A stretch of DNA of 5,037 bases, taken from assembly GCA_037445895.1 (NCBI GenBank), contig JBBIJO010000045.1:1-5037 (forward strand). Reading direction: 5' to 3'. The position numbers were made by a program, and so were the translations under genes. Shown in pieces: positions 1 through 5,037 of the stretch. Source of the DNA: JBBIJO01 sp037445895 (GTDB lineage: Bacteria > Bacteroidota > Ignavibacteria > Kapaibacteriales > UBA2268). The notes under the pieces were generated by a model. That model saw nothing but the letters and a program-made list of their open reading frames with translations. It ran no database searches and had not been told where the DNA came from. The stretch's first letter is position 1; each line of letters opens with the position of its first letter.

Positions 1-103
1 CACCACTTCCGAGATGTGGCAACACACATTAAATTTAGCAAGTCTTTTGCCTTTTTCGTTATTTCAATCAAATTTTATAATTTGCTTTTTTTCGAGAGAA
101 CCG

Positions 104-448
104 ATGGGCGAGACAATTTTTAGCAGAATAATCAAGCGGGAGCTTCCCGCCGAAATCGTTTACGAAGACGACGATATTCTTGCATTCAAGGACATTGCAC
201 CGCAAGCTCCAGTCCACATTCTTATTATCCCGAAAAAGGAAATTCCAACAACGAACGATATTTCCGACGGAGACATACCTTTAATTGGTAAGCTTTTCAT
301 TATTGGGAAAAAACTCGCAAAAGATTTCGGAGTTGACGAAAGCGGGTATCGGCTCGTTATTAATTGCAACCGAGATGCAGGGCAAGCCGTTGCCCATCTC
401 CATCTTCATCTTCTTGGTGGAAGGAAATTCTCTTGGCCACCAGGATAA
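104..448 (+). CDS. hinT: HIT-family (HinT-like) purine nucleoside phosphoramidase
   Basis: A 114-residue histidine-triad protein, the usual length for the HinT branch. The family hydrolyses AMP-lysine, adenosine phosphoramidates and aminoacyl-adenylates in the cytoplasm, normally as a homodimer. Visible motifs are the N-terminal TIFSRII...LPAEIVYEDD block (residues 4-24), the PQAPVHILIIPK strand with His38 (residues 33-44), and the triad HLHLHLLGG with His98, His100 and His102. The C-terminal WPPG ending is typical. The FCxI zinc-binding cysteine of some relatives is Ser here (FSRI), as in Escherichia coli HinT. The start at 104 is chosen because homology begins there. The frame stays open upstream to an ATG at 14, but that would add a 30-residue hydrophobic extension unknown in the family. 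The Shine-Dalgarno is weak (GAGAG). kdsD follows after 18 bases, so an operon is likely. The family assignment is firm; the physiological substrate is not known. Confidence 0.93.
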   Translation: MGETIFSRIIKRELPAEIVYEDDDILAFKDIAPQAPVHILIIPKKEIPTTNDISDGDIPLIGKLFIIGKKLAKDFGVDESGYRLVINCNRDAGQAVAHLHLHLLGGRKFSWPPG

Positions 449-466
449 TCAAAAATAGGGGCCATT

Positions 467-1438
467 ATGGGAAAAGATGAAATAGTTGAGTTTGCAAAAG
501 AAACTTTGCAAATCGAGATTGATTCTCTTATTAATTTGCGCAATTCGCTTGCGGAAAGTTTTGCCGATGCAATTGAATTAATTTTGCAAGCGAAAAAAAT
601 AATTGTTTCGGGTATTGGCAAAAGTGGTATCATTGGACACAAGATTGCTGGCACACTGCTCAGTATTGGGTTTCCTGCGGTATATATGCATTCGGTCGAT
701 GCTTTACACGGTGATATCGGAATTGTTGCGGAAGGAGACCTTGTTATTCTACTTTCAAAAAGTGGTTCGACCGAAGAAATTGTTCAACTTGTTCCATTCC
801 TTCGGAATCGAGGAGCAAAAATAATCTCGATTGTTGGTAACGAAAACTCGTATCTTGCAAAGGAATCCAACGTTTGTATCCTTGCTCGTGTCGAACGCGA
901 AGCTTGCCCTTTAAATATTGTTCCAACGTCGAGTGCTCTTGTTGCTCTTGCCGTTGGCGACGCACTTGCCGCGACGTTGATGAAAATTCGTAATTTCACC
1001 GTCGAAGACTTTGCGCGCCAACATCCGTTAGGACAATTGGGGCGCAACATTATCCTTCGGGTTGCCGATGTTATGCACAAGAATAGCAATCTTCCATTAA
1101 TTCAATTAGATGCAAGTTTCAAAGAGGCTGTAATCGAAATTACGAACAAAAAATTGGGTTGCGTTTGTGTCGTGGACGAAGATAATACTCTACGTGGAAT
1201 TATTACCGACGGCGATGTTCGCAGAACTTTCCAAAAGTTTGATGATTTCCAAAGTCTTAAAGTTGCCAATGTGATGACACCAAACCCGATAAAGATTCAT
1301 CCGGAAGTGCTTTTGGGCGAGGCACTTGCTTTGATGGAGCAACGCGAAAGTCAAATTAATGTTCTGCCCGTTGTCGATTCGAACAACAAGTGTATTGGGG
1401 TTATCCGTTTACACGATATTGTGCGGAGTTCGATTTAA
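467..1438 (+). CDS. kdsD: arabinose-5-phosphate isomerase (KpsF/GutQ/KdsD family)
   Basis: A 323-residue cytoplasmic enzyme that interconverts D-ribulose 5-phosphate and D-arabinose 5-phosphate, the first step towards KDO for lipopolysaccharide. Its length is normal for the family. The SIS sugar-isomerase domain covers about residues 35-180, with the phosphosugar motifs GIGKSG (49-54), LHGD (80-83), SKSGSTEE (97-104) and VPTSS (152-156). Two CBS domains follow, at about 198-255 and 268-323, and may sense a nucleotide or sugar ligand. Compared from memory with E. coli KdsD, the proposed catalytic residues Lys59, His88, Glu111, Glu152 and His193 match Lys52, His81, Glu104, Glu145 and His186 at a constant offset of 7. 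The usual HPGG around the last histidine reads HPLG here. The start is supported by AGGGG five bases before the ATG. It sits 18 bases after the HIT gene, so the two are probably co-transcribed. A sorbitol-type GutQ role is possible but less likely outside a gut operon. Confidence 0.94.
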   Translation: MGKDEIVEFAKETLQIEIDSLINLRNSLAESFADAIELILQAKKIIVSGIGKSGIIGHKIAGTLLSIGFPAVYMHSVDALHGDIGIVAEGDLVILLSKSGSTEEIVQLVPFLRNRGAKIISIVGNENSYLAKESNVCILARVEREACPLNIVPTSSALVALAVGDALAATLMKIRNFTVEDFARQHPLGQLGRNIILRVADVMHKNSNLPLIQLDASFKEAVIEITNKKLGCVCVVDEDNTLRGIITDGDVRRTFQKFDDFQSLKVANVMTPNPIKIHPEVLLGEALALMEQRESQINVLPVVDSNNKCIGVIRLHDIVRSSI

Positions 1439-1739
1439 TAGTAATCGAATACGTTTGCTGTTCTGGCAATTATTATATTATAATTCCATTGCATCGCTGT
1501 CATTTTGTCTGTCAAATTCCTTGTGGGGAATGGTGAACAACATTGCTCTTTTTTAAAATCTTATGGCAATGCCTTTAAATTTGTAAGGGACCCGACTGTA
1601 TTTAGATATTGAACCGCTTCGGTATTTTTGCATCTGGATTTTTTGTATTCGAGTTATATATATTGTTATCCTATTCAAATTAATAATTTTATTTTAACTT
1701 CGTTTTAACTGTTTTTTGGAAATAATTGAAATAATATAG
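1439..1739. other. AT-rich intergenic stretch between kdsD and mtaB
   Basis: About 300 bases without a supported gene. Open frames here are short and show no family motif. A small hairpin (ATTCC 1516-1520 with GGAAT 1527-1531) and a TAAATTTG string (1576-1583), which fits the Bacteroidota -7 consensus TAnnTTTG, are present, but I could not find a convincing -33 partner. The last 100 bases before mtaB are very AT-rich, as expected for a promoter and 5' leader. No strong Shine-Dalgarno precedes mtaB. The gap separates mtaB from the kdsD operon, so mtaB probably has its own promoter here. Confidence 0.6.
1613..1629 (+). terminator. weak possible terminator downstream of kdsD
   Basis: A short stem, ACCG (1613-1616) and CGGT (1620-1623) around a CTT loop, is followed by ATTTTT. 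Four base pairs is short for an intrinsic terminator and the element lies 175 bases after kdsD, so this is only a candidate. Confidence 0.18.
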
Positions 1740-3035
1740 ATGAAGGTTTCGTTTTACAATCTTGGTTGTAAGGTAAATTTTGCTGAAATTTCTCAGATAC
1801 AAAAACAATTCGAAAATTTGGGCGCCACAGTTGTCGAATTCGGGCAACCCAGCGATACTGTAATTATCAATACCTGTTCTGTTACGAACACAGCCGATTC
1901 GGATTGTCGCAAAATTATACGTCGAGCATTGCGGGCAAACCCAAATGCATTTATCGCTGTTACAGGTTGTTACGCACAACTTCGCCCTAATGAGATTGCC
2001 GAAATCGAAGGTGTCGATGCCATTTTTGGAACAAAACATAAATACGATATACCAATACTAATCGGAAAATTCGAAAAGCAAGTTGAACCCAAAATCTTTA
2101 TTAGCCCGATTGAAGGTGAACTACCATATCACACAGCAGTTTCCATCGACAACGAAAGCCGAACTCGTGTGGTATTGAAAATTCAGGATGGTTGCGATTA
2201 CGTTTGCACTTATTGCACAATTCCACTCGCTCGCGGGAAAAGCCGTTCGATGCCGTTCGATAAGCTTAAAGACAAACTGATTGAATTGAATCGCACTGAA
2301 TACGAAGAGATAGTCCTTTCTGGCATAAATGTTGGAGAATACCTTGCCCCGACGGGCGAAACATTTACCGATGTTGTCCGATTAATCGAAGAATTGAAAC
2401 CAAAACAGAGATTTCGGATTTCTTCGATTGAGCCGAACAAATTGAAAGACGAAATAATCGACACAATAAGCCAAAGCAGTAATTTTTGCCCACATTTCCA
2501 TATTCCTTTGCAAAGCGGTTCTTCGGCTATTCTTCGCTTAATGAAACGACGCTATAACACCGAGCAATACAAAACTCTTATCTATAAAATCAAAGACAAA
2601 ATGCCCGATTCAGGAATTGGTGCCGATGTTATCACAGGTTTCCCTGGCGAAACCGACGAACTTTTCGAGGAAACATATCAATTCATTGAATCGCTTCCGC
2701 TAACCTATCTACATATTTTTACCTATTCGGAACGCGATTGGACGCCGGCGGCAACTATGGAAGGGAGTGTGCCTATCCACATCAGAAAAGAAAGGACCAA
2801 TATCCTGCGTAAACTTTCTTCGCTTAAACGACAGCACTTCTATGAATCGCAAATTGGACGTATCTTAACATTAATCCCCGAAGAATACAACCCCGAAACC
2901 GGTCTGTGGAAAGGCTGGGCAGAAAACTATGTTCGTTGCGAGTTCCCTGCACCTTCGAATTTCGATAAAAAGCGGGTTCGGATTCGATTGGAACGTGTTG
3001 TTGGAGAAGTTTTATTTGGAAGTATGGCGCAATAG
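1740..3035 (+). CDS. mtaB: tRNA t6A37 methylthiotransferase MtaB (radical SAM)
   Basis: A 431-residue cytoplasmic enzyme, full length for the family. MtaB adds a methylthio group to N6-threonylcarbamoyladenosine at position 37 of tRNAs reading ANN codons, giving ms2t6A, which helps decoding fidelity. The N-terminal MTTase domain (about 1-105) has the three cysteines that bind the auxiliary 4Fe-4S cluster: Cys10 in LGCKVN, Cys46 in NTCSVT and Cys77 in TGCYAQ. The radical-SAM domain (about 143-365) has the CxxxCxxC motif Cys152/Cys156/Cys159, then LSGINVGEY, HIPLQSGS (254-261) and GADVITGFPGET (294-305). A TRAM RNA-binding domain fills about 367-428. LGCKVN and RARGKSRS-like wording (here LARGKSRS) favour MtaB over MiaB and RimO. 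The start is the first ATG and fits the family N-terminus; no clear Shine-Dalgarno is present, only an AT-rich leader. It faces the minus-strand VOC gene across a 290-base gap. Confidence 0.95.
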   Translation: MKVSFYNLGCKVNFAEISQIQKQFENLGATVVEFGQPSDTVIINTCSVTNTADSDCRKIIRRALRANPNAFIAVTGCYAQLRPNEIAEIEGVDAIFGTKHKYDIPILIGKFEKQVEPKIFISPIEGELPYHTAVSIDNESRTRVVLKIQDGCDYVCTYCTIPLARGKSRSMPFDKLKDKLIELNRTEYEEIVLSGINVGEYLAPTGETFTDVVRLIEELKPKQRFRISSIEPNKLKDEIIDTISQSSNFCPHFHIPLQSGSSAILRLMKRRYNTEQYKTLIYKIKDKMPDSGIGADVITGFPGETDELFEETYQFIESLPLTYLHIFTYSERDWTPAATMEGSVPIHIRKERTNILRKLSSLKRQHFYESQIGRILTLIPEEYNPETGLWKGWAENYVRCEFPAPSNFDKKRVRIRLERVVGEVLFGSMAQ

Positions 3036-3325
3036 TTACAAATAATTTATTCACTACATTAAAAGATTACTAATAGGAAATGTGGGGAAACAACAATTAC
3101 TTTTGGCACCTCTTTGCTATTTCGTCGTTTAGTCGATTTGAAAAGTTATTCGACAGATTCTCGGGTTTCTACCAAATTCGCCGTTAATTCCCAAAATACA
3201 AGGCATTTACCATTAATTCGATGAAACTCCCACTTCCGCCGCACTTTCGGGTTGCTACTATTGTTGCAGTTAGTAATTTTTAGCATTTCAATCTCGATTA
3301 GTATCGAAATCGTTTACTATTATCA
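3036..3325. other. convergent intergenic region with a broken minus-strand frame
   Basis: This gap lies between the 3' ends of mtaB and the VOC gene and holds no intact gene. From 3279 down to 3097 the minus strand keeps one frame that is interrupted only twice, by TAA at 3186-3184 and TAG at 3171-3169. The pieces read, for example, RKCGGSGSFIELMVNALYFG and NRLNDEIAKRCQK. I recognise no family in them. By eye this part is less AT-rich than the gap ends. It could be a decayed gene, a dispersed intergenic repeat or chance. Two hairpins are also present: TACTA 3256-3260 with TAGTA 3271-3275, followed by a T run on the plus strand, and TCGAT 3294-3298 with ATCGA 3303-3307. Confidence 0.45.
3256..3281 (+). 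terminator. weak possible terminator for mtaB
   Basis: TACTA (3256-3260) can pair with TAGTA (3271-3275) around a 10-base loop, and ATTTTT follows. The stem is short and AT-rich and lies 220 bases after the mtaB stop, so confidence is low. Confidence 0.15.
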
Positions 3326-3868
3326 TTACTTTGTTGTCTTTCCTCCCAATTTTGTTAGCACACTGTCAACTGGCTCCCATAATTCGATTTTGTTCCCTTC
3401 TGGGTCGAGGATATGGACAAATTTTCCATAGTCGTATGCAACAATACTATCGAGAATAATAACTCCATTTTCTTTGAGTTTTGTTACAAGCCCTTCGATG
3501 TTTTGAACTCGGTAGTTAATCATAAAGTCCTTTTTCGAAGGATGAAAATAGTCGCTTCCTTTGTCGAACGGACTCCATACCAAATAATTTATTTCGTCTG
3601 GTTTGTTAGCATTTCGGGACTCGAAAACCGAGCCGTAGTCGTTGATTTTAAGTCCTAAGTTTTTCCCATACCAATCTTTGATTGCTTTCGGATTGTCGGA
3701 AAAAAAGAAAATACCCCCAATACCAGTAACTTTTGGAGTTAAGCTTCGAGATGGAGTTGTAGTTTTGGTTTGTTTTTTTTGATTTTCCATATCAATTGTC
3801 CTTTTATTTGTAGTATCACAGCTTGCAAAAATTATTACAAATTGAATTATGATTAATAGTTTCTTCAT
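3326..3868 (-). CDS. VOC (glyoxalase/bleomycin-resistance fold) protein, possible lipoprotein
   Basis: From the ATG at 3868 the product has 180 residues. Residues 1-16 form a lipoprotein-like signal (MKK, a hydrophobic core, then FASC with Cys17), followed by a polar Thr/Lys-rich linker to about residue 45. A single VOC domain fills about 46-167, with VTGIGGIFFFSDNP, the WYGKNLGLKIND helix-strand and the GNKIELWEP ending typical of the fold. The role is unknown; VOC proteins include glyoxalases, dioxygenases and antibiotic-binding proteins. By eye, the first-strand metal His is Gly52 and the second-half His is Met116, while the last Glu (Glu162) remains, so normal glyoxalase I metal binding looks unlikely. 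A second start, ATG at 3790 (MENQKK), has a good AAAGGA site eight bases upstream and would give a 154-residue cytoplasmic protein without the signal; the 3868 start has no clear ribosome site. A Bacteroidota-type promoter lies upstream, and mgsA is the next gene upstream. Confidence 0.85.
   Translation of the reverse strand: MKKLLIIIQFVIIFASCDTTNKRTIDMENQKKQTKTTTPSRSLTPKVTGIGGIFFFSDNPKAIKDWYGKNLGLKINDYGSVFESRNANKPDEINYLVWSPFDKGSDYFHPSKKDFMINYRVQNIEGLVTKLKENGVIILDSIVAYDYGKFVHILDPEGNKIELWEPVDSVLTKLGGKTTK
3798..3803 (-). promoter_or_regulatory. ribosome binding site before the internal VOC start
   Basis: On the minus strand AAAGGA is followed by eight bases and then the ATG at 3790. This is a better Shine-Dalgarno than anything in front of the upstream ATG at 3868, and it decides whether a non-secreted form can be made. 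Confidence 0.4.
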
Positions 3869-3949
3869 AATGTGAGCATTCGTTGAATAACGTTTTTTAC
3901 AATTTATAGATTTCAACCTATTTAAATGCGAATTAACATAAACCAATGG

Positions 3950-3983
3950 CAAAGTTACAAAAAATTATCTTTACTTCCATCAA
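3950..3983 (-). promoter_or_regulatory. Bacteroidota-type promoter upstream of the VOC gene
   Basis: Read on the minus strand, TAACTTTG (3957-3950) matches the Bacteroidota -7 consensus TAnnTTTG exactly. A TTG (3983-3981) lies 23 bases upstream, a loose fit to the -33 TTTG element. Transcription would start near 3944, leaving a leader of about 75 bases before the ATG at 3868. This suggests the VOC gene can be transcribed independently of mgsA. The call rests on consensus matching only. Confidence 0.45.
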
Positions 3984-4087
3984 GTTTTTTACGAAAGTCG
4001 GAGCAGAGGTATTTTCCAAAGAGCGAAATCTCGTATTGTATGTGTTGTTTCGTATCGGAGCGATATATTTTATTATGGGTATGTAAA

Positions 4088-4567
4088 TCAGATTGCATCT
4101 TTTCCAAACGAGATTGTTCTGTCTATATAATGCGAATAATCCGTTAATTTCGGGGTATATTTTTCTGTCATTAATGAAGAGGAGATAAGGAAATCCGCTG
4201 TTGACTTGTTGCAGGCAGTAGGAACATTATAGAGGACAGAAATTCTCAGCAAAGCCTTAACATCGACATCATGCGGGTGTGGTTGCATAGGGTCCCAAAA
4301 GAAAATAAGAATATCAATGTTTCCTTCTGCAATCATCGCTCCAAGTTGCTGGTCGCCTCCGAGTGGTCCCGATTTGAGTTTTACTATGTCGAGCGACTCT
4401 CCTTTCCCTATCTTAGTCAATATTGCATTTTCGACTAAGTGGCCAGTAGTTCCTGTGCATATTAACTTGTGTTCCAAAAGTAATTTCCAGTTCCATTCGA
4501 CCCACTCAAGTAAATCGTTTTTGCAATTATCGTGTGCAACCAAAGCTATTCGTTTAGATACTTCCAT
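4088..4567 (-). CDS. mgsA: methylglyoxal synthase
   Basis: A 159-residue cytoplasmic enzyme, close to the 152 residues of E. coli MgsA. It converts dihydroxyacetone phosphate to methylglyoxal and phosphate, a bypass that releases phosphate when sugar phosphates build up. Family motifs are intact: IALVAHD with His12 and Asp13, the phosphate-binding TGTTG (38-42), SGPLGGDQQLGA with the catalytic Asp72, IFFWDP with Asp92, and PHDVDVKALLR with His99, Asp100 and Asp102, which correspond to E. coli His98, Asp99 and Asp101. The last 20 residues differ from E. coli, which is normal. The start is supported by AAGGGG about eight bases before the ATG; the frame is open further upstream to 4618 but without homology. 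The VOC-fold gene follows 219 bases downstream on the same strand and DUF2905 lies 234 bases upstream, so tight operon coupling is not shown. A TATAAT (4625-4620) lies upstream as a weak -10 candidate. Confidence 0.95.
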   Translation of the reverse strand: MEVSKRIALVAHDNCKNDLLEWVEWNWKLLLEHKLICTGTTGHLVENAILTKIGKGESLDIVKLKSGPLGGDQQLGAMIAEGNIDILIFFWDPMQPHPHDVDVKALLRISVLYNVPTACNKSTADFLISSSLMTEKYTPKLTDYSHYIDRTISFGKDAI

Positions 4568-4760
4568 AATTAATTCCCCTTTATATTTTTTGTAAAAAAC
4601 ACATATTAGCAAATGCAATATTATAACAAATGTGTCATACCGAGATATTAGTTCGTCGTATTTACGTTCAAGATTCTATGGTAACTACTCATTTTTGTTG
4701 GAGTTTCAATTTTCAAACCGTTGTTTCAAGAGTATTTCAAAACGAAGTCGCTTTCTCTCT

Positions 4761-4773
4761 ATTTTTGAAAAAT
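4761..4773. repeat. small AT-only inverted repeat
   Basis: ATTTTT (4761-4766) and AAAAAT (4768-4773) form a perfect inverted repeat around one G, about 30 bases after the DUF2905 stop. With no GC pairs and a one-base centre it is unlikely to be a good terminator. The rest of the gap 4568-4801 is AT-rich leader sequence for mgsA with nothing else I can name. Confidence 0.3.
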
Positions 4774-4801
4774 TGCATATTAGAACTTATCGATTTATCC
4801 G

Positions 4802-5014
4802 TTATTTCTTGAAAAGCCAAATAATAAGGGAAATCAAAAGGCTCACAAGTAGCATAGTAGCGAGTGGAATATATATTTTGAGATTTGGTTTTTCGATGAT
4901 GATGTCGCCCGGCAACCTACCGAAAGGTATTTTCGATAGATATGGAAAAAGCAATCCCATAACAATCAGAACGATTCCAGCAACGATTAAAATTTTTCCT
5001 ATATTGTTTTTCAT
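4802..5014 (-). CDS. DUF2905 small membrane protein
   Basis: A 70-residue protein with two predicted membrane helices, about residues 7-26 and 47-67, joined by a short loop with the motif PFGRLPGDIIIEKPN (30-44). The helix, GxLPGDI loop, YxPLAT, helix layout is that of the DUF2905 family, found widely in bacteria and without a known function. The C-terminus ends in FKK, a usual positive cap. The length is normal for the family, so it looks complete. The ATG at 5014 is the natural start; only a weak ribosome site is visible upstream. Its upstream neighbour lies outside the window, so operon membership cannot be judged. Downstream there is a 234-base gap before mgsA. Confidence 0.88.
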   Translation of the reverse strand: MKNNIGKILIVAGIVLIVMGLLFPYLSKIPFGRLPGDIIIEKPNLKIYIPLATMLLVSLLISLIIWLFKK

Positions 5015-5037
5015 CGAGGGAACATCTTACAAAGAAC

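Noticed and set aside
38..56. GCAAG/TTTGC hairpin followed by CTTTTT, a possible terminator of a gene left of the window
   Set aside because: The stem is only four to five pairs, one of them G-T, and no upstream gene is visible to be terminated.
14..103. Upstream in-frame extension of the HIT gene from an ATG at 14, giving a hydrophobic N-terminus
   Set aside because: HinT homology begins at the ATG at 104, the family is cytoplasmic and the extra 30 residues match no known part of it.
1359..1556. Plus-strand open frame of 65 codons overlapping the end of kdsD
   Set aside because: It overlaps the conserved second CBS domain in another frame, has no family motif and no ribosome site.
1689..2039. 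Minus-strand open frame of 116 codons opposite the start of mtaB
   Set aside because: It is antisense to the cysteine-rich MTTase domain and is explained by codon bias of mtaB.
3998..4063. Short direct repeats (TCGGAGC twice, TCGTAT twice) between mgsA and the VOC gene
   Set aside because: Seven- and six-base copies without regular spacing are expected by chance and do not form a repeat array.
4317..4595. Plus-strand open frame of 92 codons opposite mgsA
   Set aside because: It is antisense to the conserved catalytic region of mgsA and has no recognisable domain or start signal.

Overview
This window carries six genes, all recognisable from their sequence. The organism looks like an AT-rich, Gram-negative member of the Bacteroidota/Chlorobiota (FCB) group. 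The evidence is the arabinose-5-phosphate isomerase of the KDO/lipopolysaccharide pathway, a MtaB with the LGCKVNFAE start, weak or absent Shine-Dalgarno sequences before several genes, a Bacteroidota-style -7 box (TAnnTTTG) on the minus strand near 3950, and a likely lipoprotein signal. This assignment is inference; there is no rRNA or other strong phylogenetic marker here.

Layout. On the plus strand, a HinT-type nucleotide hydrolase (104-448) lies 18 bases upstream of the sugar-phosphate isomerase kdsD (467-1438), and the two are probably co-transcribed. After about 300 AT-rich non-coding bases comes mtaB (1740-3035), a radical-SAM tRNA methylthiotransferase. On the minus strand, running towards mtaB, are a small DUF2905 membrane protein (5014-4802), methylglyoxal synthase mgsA (4567-4088) and a VOC-fold protein with a possible lipoprotein signal peptide (3868-3326). 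The minus-strand genes are spaced by more than 200 bases each, so they are probably separate transcripts. The convergent gap 3036-3325 has no intact gene but holds an odd stretch with a broken minus-strand reading frame.

How the genes relate. Most are housekeeping genes: nucleotide turnover, KDO precursor supply, modification of tRNA position 37 and the methylglyoxal bypass of lower glycolysis. The one suggestive pairing is mgsA next to a protein of the glyoxalase/VOC fold. The VOC protein appears to lack most glyoxalase metal ligands, so it is not an obvious glyoxalase I. I see no CRISPR array, insertion sequence, tRNA, phage gene or defence system. The most interesting points are the unresolved start of the VOC gene, its position beside mgsA, and the broken frame in the convergent gap.
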